Positions 35,185 through 43,591 of a DNA stretch of 64,000 nt are shown here, in pieces. This stretch comes from an uncultured Roseobacter sp. (GTDB taxonomy: Bacteria > Pseudomonadota > Alphaproteobacteria > Rhodobacterales > Rhodobacteraceae). A model generated the notes under the pieces. It was not told the origin of the DNA, did not search any database, and saw only the letters and a list, made by a program, of their open reading frames with translations. The stretch is from positions 186,001-250,000 of the forward strand of contig NZ_CANLYL010000006.1 in the NCBI RefSeq assembly GCF_947495275.1. Reading direction: 5' to 3'. Both the position numbers and the translations under genes were made by a program. Position 1 is the first letter of the stretch. The number at the start of each line of letters is the position of its first letter.

Positions 35185-37005
35185 ATGCCCCTTCCGCCCC
35201 CTTTGATCCAATTCCTTGCCTCGGTGCACCCTTACGACACACTGTCATCAGCCGATCTTGAAGCGCTTGCTGACCTATGCGAAGCAAAGAGCTACGCGCC
35301 GGGTGAGACGGTTTTTGCGCTCGGCGACAAGGTGACCGATCTCATCATCATCAACGAGGGTGAAATTGAGATCACCGATGAGGTGGACGTTCAACTCTCC
35401 ATCCTGGGGCCTCGGAATTCCTTTGGTGAACGCGCGCTCCTGCGTGGTGAACTTGCCAGCCGCACGGCCACTGTCACGGCACAGGCAACCTTGATCCTGA
35501 TGCCCGCAGCAACCCTCTTTGCGCTCATAGAAAAACAACCCGCCGTCTCAAAATTCTTCGACCGCCGCCGCCCGGCGGGTCGCCAAAAAAAGGATCTGAC
35601 CACGCTATCGGTCGGTCAGTTGATGACCCACGATCCGGTGACATGCACGCCCGACACCACCATCCGCGATGCAGCGGCCATGATGCACGAAGCGCAGATC
35701 TCATCCATCTGCATCACCGACGTCGAAGGGTTCAAAGGTATCGTGACGGTCCGCGATATGACAGGCCGGGTGGTCGCCCGGGGAGCCGATATCAGCGGTC
35801 CGGTCTCTGAGGTGATGACCACAGAATGCCTGACCCTTGGCCCCAAGGCGCTTGTGACGGACGTGCTGCACCTGATGGTGGAACCCGGCATCGGGCATAT
35901 TCCCGTTGTCGAGGGCACCGACATTCTCGGCATCGTCACACAGACCGACCTTACGCGCGCGCAAGCGATGTCATCCGCCGACCTGGTGAGACGTGTGGCC
36001 AGGTCGAAAGATGCGGGCACCATGGCCCGCGCAACGGCAGAAATCCCTCAGCTTCTGGTGCAACTGGTTGATACGGGAAACCGGCACGAGGTGATCACCA
36101 GACTGATCACGGATATTGCTGACACCGCCACGCGCCGATTGCTGACACTGGCCGAAGCGCAGCTTGGCAGCGCACCGGTGCCTTATCTCTGGCTGGCTTG
36201 CGGATCACAGGGACGGCAGGAACAGGCAGGCGTCTCAGATCAGGACAATTGCCTGATCCTGTCCGACGCAGTGACAGATGCCGATTTACCCTACTTCGAA
36301 GCACTGGCAAAATACGTATGCGATGGGCTGGACGCCTGCGGATATTTCCATTGCCCGGGCGACATGATGGCGAGTAACCCACGGTGGCGTCAACCGCTCA
36401 AAGTCTGGCGCGGCTATTTCGAAGGCTGGATCAAAAAACCTAACCCCGAAGCGCAGATGCTGGCCTCAGTCATGTTCGACTTGCGCCCGATCGGGGGCGA
36501 CGAAAGCCTGTGGGCCAAATTGCACGAAGACACGCTGAAGGCCGCGTCGGCGAATTCCATTTTCACCGCACATATGATCGCGAATGCGCTCAAACACCAA
36601 CCGCCTCTGGGATTGTTGCGTGGCCTGGCGACGATCCGTTCAGGCGAGCATCGCAACCACCTTGACCTCAAGCACAACGGTGTTGTGCCTGTCGTGGACC
36701 TCGGGCGCATCTACACCCTGCAGGGCCAACTGCGCCCCGCAAACACCCGTGCGCGGTTAGAGGCAGCAATAAAGGCGGGTTTTCTGTCGCGATCCGGTGG
36801 GGCAGATCTCTTGGACGCCTATGACCTCATTGCCACCACACGACTGGAACATCAGGCAAGCCAGATCAAGGCAGGCGAGAAACCGGGCAATCACCTTGAT
36901 CCATCATCGCTATCCGACTTTGAGCGGAGCCATCTGAGGGACGCCTTTGTCGTGGTCAAAACAATGCAATCCGCTGTGGGATCAGGAAAAGGCGCGTTAG
37001 GATAG
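35185..37005 (+). CDS. cNMP-binding / CBS / DUF294 nucleotidyltransferase-like protein
   Basis: A 606-residue cytoplasmic protein. Order of domains: cyclic-nucleotide-binding-like barrel (residues about 15-125, with GERALLRGELASRTATV), two CBS motifs (about 145-265, VGQLMTHDPVTCTPD... and VSEVMTTECLTLGPK...), DUF294 nucleotidyltransferase-like domain (WLACGSQGRQEQAGVSDQDN, GlnD-like) and DUF294_C. It usually accompanies this symporter family and probably regulates it by sensing adenine nucleotides, though the reaction is not known. Confidence 0.9.
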   Translation: MPLPPPLIQFLASVHPYDTLSSADLEALADLCEAKSYAPGETVFALGDKVTDLIIINEGEIEITDEVDVQLSILGPRNSFGERALLRGELASRTATVTAQATLILMPAATLFALIEKQPAVSKFFDRRRPAGRQKKDLTTLSVGQLMTHDPVTCTPDTTIRDAAAMMHEAQISSICITDVEGFKGIVTVRDMTGRVVARGADISGPVSEVMTTECLTLGPKALVTDVLHLMVEPGIGHIPVVEGTDILGIVTQTDLTRAQAMSSADLVRRVARSKDAGTMARATAEIPQLLVQLVDTGNRHEVITRLITDIADTATRRLLTLAEAQLGSAPVPYLWLACGSQGRQEQAGVSDQDNCLILSDAVTDADLPYFEALAKYVCDGLDACGYFHCPGDMMASNPRWRQPLKVWRGYFEGWIKKPNPEAQMLASVMFDLRPIGGDESLWAKLHEDTLKAASANSIFTAHMIANALKHQPPLGLLRGLATIRSGEHRNHLDLKHNGVVPVVDLGRIYTLQGQLRPANTRARLEAAIKAGFLSRSGGADLLDAYDLIATTRLEHQASQIKAGEKPGNHLDPSSLSDFERSHLRDAFVVVKTMQSAVGSGKGALG

Positions 37006-37009
37006 AGAC

Positions 37010-37528
37010 ATGTTTGTAGAACTCATTGCCACCGTCTTTGCCGGGATCGCCTGCGCCGGCATTATCATGCTGCTGAACATCCTCGCGGGTCGACGCCTGC
37101 CAAAATGGATCATGCCGGTTGCCGCCGGGCTTGGCATGATCGGCATGACGATTTCGAACGAGTACACCTGGTTCGACCGCACTGCGGATCGCATCCCGGA
37201 CGGCGTGATCATCGCCATGAAGGTTGATGAACAAGGCTGGTTACGTCCTTGGACCAAGATCTGGCCCTATACCAAACGCTTTGTCGCCGTGGATACCGCG
37301 ACCGTGCGCAAGAACGCAAACTTGCCCGATCAGCGGCTCGCCGATCTTTACTTCTTCGGTCGCTGGTCGCCGGTCAATCAGGCCCCAATGCTGTTTGACT
37401 GCGCTGGCGCGCGTTCTGCGCTGTTGATTGACGGGGCCGATTTTGCCGAGGATGGCACTGTGGCTGATGCCGATTGGCAAAGCGTGCCTAACGGCGACCC
37501 GATCCTGAAACTGGTGTGCGAGACCTGA
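37010..37528 (+). CDS. Conserved membrane protein of the symporter module, unknown function
   Basis: A 172-residue protein starting four bases after the DUF294 gene. Two helices at about 5-25 and 33-52, then a soluble domain (TWFDRTADRIPDGVIIAMKVDEQGWLRPWTKIWPYTKRFVAVDTATVRKN) with WPY and FGRWSPVNQAPMLFDC patches. I do not recognise a family. Its fixed position between DUF294 and the exonuclease suggests a joint role. Confidence 0.75.
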   Translation: MFVELIATVFAGIACAGIIMLLNILAGRRLPKWIMPVAAGLGMIGMTISNEYTWFDRTADRIPDGVIIAMKVDEQGWLRPWTKIWPYTKRFVAVDTATVRKNANLPDQRLADLYFFGRWSPVNQAPMLFDCAGARSALLIDGADFAEDGTVADADWQSVPNGDPILKLVCET

Positions 37529-37529
37529 C

Positions 37530-38942
37530 ATGTTCACCCGCCTCGGCCTGCGCTTTCGCGTTTTCCTGTTCTTCTGCTTTCTCGCAGTGGCAGGCACAGC
37601 GCTGGCGGCTGCAACGCTGACTTACGGCTGGTCACGCACTGAAGGCAGCATATCAACAACCCCCTTCGTCACCGCATTCATCCTGTTCGCTTTTTTGAAC
37701 ACAGGCCTCGTGGTCGCAATCTGGCTCCTGTTCGACGAGCACGTCGCCAAACCTATCAACATGCTCTCGACCAGCCTGCGCTTGCGCGCGCATTCCGGCG
37801 TCGACACGACCCTCGAGCCTGACGCAGCTCAGTACCTGGGCGATCTTGCCCCCGCAGCCAGCGCATTGACCCAGATGATGAGTACATCCGTTTTGGATCA
37901 CGCCGCGCAGATCGCAGAGGAGACACAGCGCCTGCGCGCCGAAAGCGAGCGACTGACGGCGCTTTTGACAGAAATTCCCATTGCCACGATCCTGCTGAAC
38001 TCTGCGCAAGAAATCGTGCTGTACGACGGGCAAGCCGCGAGCGTTCTGTCCCGAATAGCGTCGCCCCGCCTCAAAGCCCCCTTTTCCGACTACTTCGATA
38101 CCGCAGAGTTGTCAGAGGCAATGGCGCGTTTGTCCGGCGATACCGTCGAAGTGTCGTTCGCCCTCCGCAACACAGAGCGACAGGCCCGCTTTGACGCCAA
38201 GTTAAGGGCGCTTGGCAATGACTGTCACATGATCCTCATCGACGCGGAAGAAGATCAAGCCCGTCGGATCGAACAGCGCCCGCTGGTCTTCGATTTTGAT
38301 CTGATGAATGCGTCTGAGATAACAGACATCGCACAAACTCCCCTCCCTGAACTCTGTTTCGTGTCCTTTGACACGGAAACGACAGGTCTTTCCGTGGAAA
38401 AAGACGCCATTGTACAGCTGGGCGCAGTGCGCGTGCTGAATGGCCGGATCGTGGAAGGTGAAGTGCTGGACACATACGTGAACCCGGGCCGGACGATCCC
38501 GCCCGCCTCCAGCGAAATCCACCGTGTGACCGATGCCGATGTGGCAAATGCCCCCGATATTGGCGAGGTCGGTCGCAGCTTTCATCAGTTTGCAAAGGGT
38601 GCCGTTCTGGTTGCCCACAATGCCCCCTTTGACATCGGCCTTCTTCGGGCATCGCAGGCGCAGATGGGTGTCGAGTGGACACACCCCGTTCTCGATACGG
38701 TACTTCTATCCGCTGTCGTTTTTGGGACGACCGAGGAACATTCCTTGGATGTCTTATGCGATCGCCTGGCGATCACGATACCAATCCAAATGCGTCACAC
38801 GGCTTTAGGAGATGCGAAGGCAACTGCCGAGGCTCTGATTAAGCTCCTTCCGTTGCTGGAGGCAAAGGGAATTCTCACCTTTGGCGAGCTCATCCAAGAG
38901 ACCCGGCGACACAGTCGTTTGCTGCATGATCTCAACGAATAG
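37530..38942 (+). CDS. Membrane-anchored DnaQ-type 3'-5' exonuclease
   Basis: A 470-residue protein starting two bases after the preceding gene. Two N-terminal helices (VFLFFCFLAVAGTALAAATL and FVTAFILFAFLNTGLVVAIWLLF) are followed by a HAMP-like segment (EHVAKPINMLSTSLRLRAHSG), a coiled-coil and a PAS-like stretch (ERLTALLTEIPIATILLNSAQEIVLYDGQA). The C-terminal third is a DEDDh exonuclease: D281-T-E283 in SFDTETTGL, then HNAPFDIGLL and HTALGDAKAT. The layout is that of a membrane sensor histidine kinase with the kinase replaced by an exonuclease. Substrate could be a nucleic acid or small nucleotide. Confidence 0.85.
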   Translation: MFTRLGLRFRVFLFFCFLAVAGTALAAATLTYGWSRTEGSISTTPFVTAFILFAFLNTGLVVAIWLLFDEHVAKPINMLSTSLRLRAHSGVDTTLEPDAAQYLGDLAPAASALTQMMSTSVLDHAAQIAEETQRLRAESERLTALLTEIPIATILLNSAQEIVLYDGQAASVLSRIASPRLKAPFSDYFDTAELSEAMARLSGDTVEVSFALRNTERQARFDAKLRALGNDCHMILIDAEEDQARRIEQRPLVFDFDLMNASEITDIAQTPLPELCFVSFDTETTGLSVEKDAIVQLGAVRVLNGRIVEGEVLDTYVNPGRTIPPASSEIHRVTDADVANAPDIGEVGRSFHQFAKGAVLVAHNAPFDIGLLRASQAQMGVEWTHPVLDTVLLSAVVFGTTEEHSLDVLCDRLAITIPIQMRHTALGDAKATAEALIKLLPLLEAKGILTFGELIQETRRHSRLLHDLNE

Positions 38943-39657
38943 ATAATTGCCCTACCGCTTGAAGCGCTGGCTGAAGTCGCCCGTTCATGGTGCTTTTGAT
39001 CACCACGACTTAATGTACTACTTGTAGTGTGTTGGCCTCTTTAAGGGGTGGTGATCGCCCCGCCAGTCCGCGCGATCGCGGATGCAGGCCGACCCTGAGG
39101 ATCAAGCAGTCATTCGGGAACAACTTTTGCGGGTTTTTCAGGGCAAACCATTCAGTCAGACACAAAGATTATGCGGAGCTTAAGGGGATATTTTTGCGGC
39201 AGGTTCCGTTGCCAAACTCTTCAAAGAGCTGGCCACCTGGGGGAATTGACCGAAAGCCCAGAATTTGGCAATCAGCTGCGCCTGCAATTCGCGGATGGTG
39301 AAGGCTTGTGCAATGGCATTTTTGCTCTTGATCCACCCGGCAGCTTAATTGGGGCGTTGATCACAATCGAAAAAGACCAAGCTCCCGCCCACTGTCTTCG
39401 CAGACAGATTATGGTGGCTTTTGGGTTATTTGGAGATTTGCCTGAAGAGAGAGTGTCGATTCTATCTGTAGATCAAGGCGTTTTGCAATTCTCCGAAATA
39501 GACAAAGGCCTCCCGCAGCAGCTCTATAGCCTTAACTTGCCGGAAACTCAGTAGGCCGGGACATGTATTCTGATGCAGACCGTATAACTGGGCGTACAAT
39601 TCGGACTGTTGGCGCTGGCTTTGGGATACATCTTTCGCGGAACGGAGCAAGCCTCGC
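38943..39657. other. Intergenic region with a possible decayed gene
   Basis: No well-supported gene. ACTAC-TT-GTAGT at 39017-39028 is a short palindrome of BlaI/CopY-operator appearance, but no such regulator is near. A DUF2927-like frame occupies the right half (listed separately). Confidence 0.4.
39171..39554 (+). pseudogene. Possible remnant of a DUF2927-family gene
   Basis: A 127-codon frame whose last half resembles the end of DUF2927 proteins: a CLRRQ segment, FGLFGDLPEERVSILSVDQG in place of the usual LGLxND...SIFND, then a FSEIDKGLPQQLYSL ending like LTxxDxxLLxxLY. The expected N-terminal domain and signal peptide are absent and no ribosome binding site is seen, so it looks truncated. 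It could instead be a short gene of its own. Recognition is weak. Confidence 0.3.
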
Positions 39658-40236
39658 TCATGCCCGTCCGAGGATGTGATGGGTCACACCATTCTCCAGC
39701 GCTTCTGACCTCTTCAGCACATAGTGGCGCGGGGTGACATTGCTCTCAAAGAGCCGTTTTCCCGCTCCGACCACCACCGGAAAAGTCCAAACCCGAAACT
39801 CATCGATCAGATCATTGGCCTGTAGCGCCTGGATCAGCCTCGCGCTGCCATGGACCTGCAGCAGCGGTCCATTTTGGGCTTTCAGTTCCTTCACCGCCTC
39901 AGCAATATCGCCGGTCAGCGCATAGGAATTCTCCCACTTCAGCGGCCCGGGTTGCGAGGTGACCACGTATTTTCGCGCCGCATTCAGCCGGTCGCTCTGA
40001 ATGGATTTCGGTGCGTTTGGCCAGTGGTCTGCGAAAATATCGTAGGTCCTGCGTCCAAACAGCATGTCATAGGGCTGAGACATTGCTATACGCGCAACAT
40101 GGGGCATCACGATGTCCCAATAGGGCGTGGCCCACCCGCCTTCGCTGAAGCCGCCCGAGGAATCTTCCTCGGGCATGCTTGGAGATTGCATGACCCCGTC
40201 CAGGGTCACAAAGGACAGGACCGCCAGCTCTCGCAT
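39658..40236 (-). CDS. Dihydrofolate-reductase-like (RibD_C) protein
   Basis: A 192-residue protein. The start ATG follows the upstream stop by one base (TGAGATG). RELAVLSFVTLDGVMQSP at the N-terminus, PYDMLFGRRTYDIFADHW, and GSARLIQALQANDLIDEFRVWTFPVVVGAGKRLF are typical of the YyaP/YwjB type RibD_C family. The substrate is unknown; true folate reduction is unlikely. It is the last gene of an ArsR-SRPBCC-reductase operon. Confidence 0.87.
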   Translation of the reverse strand: MRELAVLSFVTLDGVMQSPSMPEEDSSGGFSEGGWATPYWDIVMPHVARIAMSQPYDMLFGRRTYDIFADHWPNAPKSIQSDRLNAARKYVVTSQPGPLKWENSYALTGDIAEAVKELKAQNGPLLQVHGSARLIQALQANDLIDEFRVWTFPVVVGAGKRLFESNVTPRHYVLKRSEALENGVTHHILGRA

Positions 40237-40237
40237 C

Positions 40238-40735
40238 TCAGTGCCGGGCATCTGCCAATGACTGCGCGCACGCAGCCAGCTTGTCGAATGCCTGGTTCCA
40301 GCCACCCGCGCCTGCGGTGCCTTCAGCGACGCCCACATGGGTCATGACCATCCGGGTTTTGCCATCGACCTCGCGGAGATCAACGATCACCTCGGTAATG
40401 TCCGGAAAGCTGTCCGGCATCCCCAATGTCTGCGGAGGTATGATGCTGCCATCCGCGTCGCAAAGGCTCTCTGTGTAGACGAGGCGGTCGGGCGCGCTCA
40501 CCTCCTTATAGACGCCGGTGAACCACATTTCCATCGCCCGTTCGGGCGATTGCATCACCATGCAGACTTTGCGGATTCCGCCGATTTTCACGTCCATCTC
40601 GGCCGTAGGGACCGACATACCATTCGGGCCGTACCATTGTTTGAATAAGTCCGGATCGGTCCACAATTTCCACACGAGATCGATCGGCGCATCAAATTCG
40701 CGCTCGATCCGAACCCACTTATGTTCATCGTTCAT
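40238..40735 (-). CDS. SRPBCC (AHSA1-like) domain protein
   Basis: A 165-residue protein. REFDAPIDLVWKLWTDPDLFKQWYGP at the N-terminus and TRMVMTHVGVAEGTAGAGGWNQAFDKLA at the C-terminus define the AHSA1/START-like hydrophobic-cavity fold. Such proteins bind small hydrophobic ligands and often travel with an ArsR repressor, as here, where it overlaps the ArsR gene by four bases. Confidence 0.87.
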   Translation of the reverse strand: MNDEHKWVRIEREFDAPIDLVWKLWTDPDLFKQWYGPNGMSVPTAEMDVKIGGIRKVCMVMQSPERAMEMWFTGVYKEVSAPDRLVYTESLCDADGSIIPPQTLGMPDSFPDITEVIVDLREVDGKTRMVMTHVGVAEGTAGAGGWNQAFDKLAACAQSLADARH

Positions 40736-41067
40736 TGGTCACTTTCCTTCATGTCGGTCAGCAGGGTGTCCATCATGTCGAAGCGGGCGTCCCAGATATG
40801 CCGATACTGTTCCGTCCAACTTGAGATCTTCTGGATCGGTTTTGTTTCCAGCTTGCACAGCCGGAACTGCGCGTCCCTTTCGCGGGTGATGAGACCCGCG
40901 CTTTCCAGTACCCGAATGTGTTTGGACACAGCCGGCAAGGACATCTCAAACGGCTGCGCCAAGGCTTTCACGCTGGCCGTTCCCTGCGCCAATCGTGCCA
41001 AGATTGCCCGCCGGGCCGGATGCGCAAGAGCGGAAAACGCCGCGTCTAGCTGGTCATCTTCATTCAT
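40732..41067 (-). CDS. ArsR-family transcriptional repressor
   Basis: A 111-residue winged-helix protein: LDAAFSALAHPARRAILARLAQGTASVKALAQPFEMSLPAVSKHIRVLESAGLI. There is no CxC metal motif in the recognition helix, so it is of the non-metal type that usually accompanies SRPBCC genes. It is the first gene of the operon and faces a palindrome immediately upstream of its start codon. Confidence 0.88.
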   Translation of the reverse strand: MNEDDQLDAAFSALAHPARRAILARLAQGTASVKALAQPFEMSLPAVSKHIRVLESAGLITRERDAQFRLCKLETKPIQKISSWTEQYRHIWDARFDMMDTLLTDMKESDQ

Positions 41068-41080
41068 ACACCCTTAATAT

Positions 41081-41090
41081 ACCAATTGGT
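41081..41090. promoter_or_regulatory. Palindrome ACCAATTGGT, candidate ArsR operator
   Basis: Perfect 10-base palindrome 14 bases before the ArsR start, inside a very AT-rich stretch (TTAATAT on one side and TTAATTAA on the other) that probably holds the promoter. Overlap of operator and promoter would give autorepression. Confidence 0.5.
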
Positions 41091-41625
41091 TAATTAAACA
41101 AGTGGTTTATTAAGGGGCGATCATGATCTTTGGCAAATGCTTCCTCCCAGCTGGTGTCCGTCTCGGAACCGCCGACGCCTGAATATTCGAGGCTATCGCA
41201 GCCTCAATCGTCAGTGATCTTTGTCCCCTTCTGGATAAATCCAGTCTTTTGCAGGGCGCGGCTCATAGAACCGCGATTGTTCCACGTCCCGTTTTACCGC
41301 CGATTGCACGCGTTCTTTCTTTCACCATTAAACTTTGGATTCGCAAGTCAGGCCTTGTCATCCTCCTCTTGGCCCTTGCACAGCAGGTTTTCATGCTACA
41401 AGCGCAAGCGGCAGTATTTAGCGCTTCTGCTGTGGGCTCACAGCAGCCATCTGAGCTAACTCAGCATCTGACGGCCCACTGCGGACGTTGACCAAAGAAT
41501 ACCAACGCTGCGGTGCAGCCCTTCATTGCGGACCTTTACTGCGGCAGCGACGCTAAGTGGCGGTCGACATCAAGCCAGAGGAGCGCCTCGCTCTGTCCCC
41601 TGCACAAAAACCCGGTTTCAGACAG
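41091..41625. other. Intergenic region without a supported gene
   Basis: Two overlapping plus-strand frames (41130-41459 and 41249-41491) are open, but neither has a ribosome binding site, a family pattern or typical codon use. I see no repeat or RNA structure that I can support. Confidence 0.4.
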
Positions 41626-42486
41626 TCAACGTCCACCGTTCGCGATAACGTTTCTGAGCGCGGCAATCGTGGGCGAGGAAACACCTTTTCGCCAAATCAA
41701 AAGAGTGCGCAGCTTATCGCTGCCTTTGGGTAAACGGGTAAGGCGCAGCCTGCCTGCCTCTGAGAACGTGCTCAGCACACTTTTCGGCACCAGGGCCGCT
41801 CCCATGCTGGCAAGGACACACCCCAGCATAGCATGGTAGGAACCCATTTCGATGGTTCGCTCTGGTGTATCCTTTTGCTGTGCGTACCAATGTTCCAACA
41901 GCTTGCGATGCGGGCAGCCATGTTCAAATACCAACACGGTTCGGGGGCATCCATGATCGCCGCCGATGGGAGGATGCGCCTCCGAGGTCACGATGACAGG
42001 TGACTCCTCGAAGGCTGAAATGTAGTCAAAGCGCTTCTCTGCGATGGGTTCTGCGACAAAGGCCGCATCGATATCTCCGCGCAGTAACGCATCGGCCAGC
42101 ATCGCCGGATTGCCGGTCTGCATTTCCAGCACCACCTCCGGATAGCGTTCGGAGAACTCAGCCAGCGGCGCCGGCAGGCGCACGGCTGCCGTGCTTTCCA
42201 TAGACCCGATGCGCAGAACACCGCGCGGCGTTTCTGAACTCAGGGCCGCCTCTGCCTCATCTGCCAACGCCAGTAATTTCTCCGAGTAGTCAAGCAATGT
42301 GCGGCCTGCAGGCGTAAGCACCATCTTGCGGCCCTGACGGGAAAACAGCGGCTGCTCCAGACGGTCTTCAAGCTGTCGAATGCGCGACGTGACCGCTGAT
42401 TGCACCCGCCCCAGATGGTTCGCCGCGCGAGTGACGCCACCTTCGCGGACGACGGCACGAAACACACGCAAATCGGAAAGCTCCAT
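41626..42486 (-). CDS. LysR-family regulator next to the globin gene
   Basis: A 286-residue LysR protein starting at MELSDLRVF; 14 extra codons upstream are open but not family-like. Winged helix: GGVTRAANHLGRVQSAVTSRIRQLEDRLEQPLFSRQGRKMVLT. The effector domain contains GVLRIGSMESTAAVRLP, the CbbR/CysB-like opening used by regulators of the YofA/TsaR type. It is divergent from the globin gene, 109 bases apart, so it probably controls globin and DUF1330 expression. Confidence 0.87.
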   Translation of the reverse strand: MELSDLRVFRAVVREGGVTRAANHLGRVQSAVTSRIRQLEDRLEQPLFSRQGRKMVLTPAGRTLLDYSEKLLALADEAEAALSSETPRGVLRIGSMESTAAVRLPAPLAEFSERYPEVVLEMQTGNPAMLADALLRGDIDAAFVAEPIAEKRFDYISAFEESPVIVTSEAHPPIGGDHGCPRTVLVFEHGCPHRKLLEHWYAQQKDTPERTIEMGSYHAMLGCVLASMGAALVPKSVLSTFSEAGRLRLTRLPKGSDKLRTLLIWRKGVSSPTIAALRNVIANGGR

Positions 42487-42595
42487 CCCACATCTCCATA
42501 ATCGATGAATATAATCGATATTTCTCATTTTTTATGATGTCACATTTGTCATAGAGCAGCAGTGCAAACAAGAAGCAGACGCAAGGATATTTGAA

Positions 42596-43018
42596 ATGAC
42601 GGAAGATGACGTAGCACTTGTCCAGGAAAGCTGGGCACAGGTTGTACCCGTCGCGGACGCCGCGATGCAGCAGTTCTATTGTCGGCTTTTTGATGCCGAT
42701 GCTAATTTGGCAAAGCCGTTCGCGGACACAGACATGGCATCGCAAAGATCGCATCTTGCAAGCGCAATCAATCTGGTTGTCAGCAATTTGCACCAACCTG
42801 AAACACTGGTACGCCCCCTGCAAGATTTGGGCGTACGCCATGCAAGTTACCGGGTCGCCGAACGCGACTTTGATCTGGTTGGTGAAGCCTTGCTGGCAAC
42901 GCTGGCAAGTGGATCGGCCGATCATTGGACCGATGCGCACCTGAAAGCCTGGACGGCTGCTTGGAAGATGATTTTGTCCCATGTCCTGGTTGGGTTCCAG
43001 GCCCAACGCGCCGCCTGA
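42596..43018 (+). CDS. Single-domain bacterial globin
   Basis: A 140-residue globin. VQESWAQVVPVADAAMQQFYCRLFDADANLAKPF covers helices A to C/D; the proximal heme His is H82 in LGVRHASY, and RSHLASAI offers a distal-site His (H53). Length and the FYxRLF pattern place it with myoglobin-like single-domain globins (Vgb/Hmp-domain class) rather than truncated globins. No reductase domain is attached. It may bind oxygen or detoxify NO. It is the first of two genes, with a divergent LysR. Confidence 0.85.
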   Translation: MTEDDVALVQESWAQVVPVADAAMQQFYCRLFDADANLAKPFADTDMASQRSHLASAINLVVSNLHQPETLVRPLQDLGVRHASYRVAERDFDLVGEALLATLASGSADHWTDAHLKAWTAAWKMILSHVLVGFQAQRAA

Positions 43019-43043
43019 TTTTAGAGACATATGGAGAGAAAGA

Positions 43044-43331
43044 ATGTCAAAGGGATATTGGGTGGTGCGCGTATCGGTTCACGATATCGAAGCGTATCCT
43101 GACTATCTGGAAGCGGCCCGGCCTGCGTTTGAGAGATACAACGCGCGATTTCACGTGCGTGGCGGACGCTACATTGCGCCGGAAGGCGTGGCGCGAGATC
43201 GCAACGTGGTTGTTGAGTTCAAGGACTTCGACACAGCGGTGGCCTGTTACGAGTCGCCCGAGTACAGCGCGGCTCGCGTCATCCGGCAAGCGAATGCCGA
43301 CGCGGATTTTCTGATCGTTGAAGGGGCTTGA
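43044..43331 (+). CDS. DUF1330-family protein
   Basis: A 95-residue protein behind GGAGAGAAAG. KGYWVVRVSVHDIEAYPDYLEAARPAFERYNARFHVRGG and VVVEFKDFDTAVACYESPEYSAARVIRQANADADFLIVEG are the DUF1330 pattern (dimeric alpha/beta barrel). No reaction is known for the family. It starts 25 bases after the globin stop and is likely co-transcribed. Confidence 0.88.
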   Translation: MSKGYWVVRVSVHDIEAYPDYLEAARPAFERYNARFHVRGGRYIAPEGVARDRNVVVEFKDFDTAVACYESPEYSAARVIRQANADADFLIVEGA

Positions 43332-43591
43332 GCGCTTCCTGCTGGCACGGAGGAAAGGGGGGCCTTCCGGACATGCTGCCAGCATTTATCGCGAGCAAAC
43401 ACACGACTAGTGTTGTTCGGAGGGTCGTCAGGCGATGATCCCATGATCAAAACGTCGGAAATCTTGTTCAATTGACGCTGCGCGCCTGTCAAGATCGCGA
43501 CCCTGCCGCGGACGACAAACGAATGACCTTCACCGGCTAATGTCCGCGCTTCCTTGCTGAGGCCGCCTTTAATGGCTCCAAGATACTCGCG

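Noticed and set aside
39537-39551. LPETQ near the end of the DUF2927-like frame, resembling a sortase signal
   Set aside because: It is at the extreme C-terminus with no following hydrophobic helix or basic tail, and sortases of this type are not expected in this group.
41130-41491. Two overlapping plus-strand frames
   Set aside because: No ribosome binding site, no family pattern and mixed codon use; probably chance.
43332-43591. Possible gene fragment on the minus strand reading GAQRQLNKISDVLIMGSS
   Set aside because: I could not connect it to any family, and no start, ribosome binding site or continuous domain is present.
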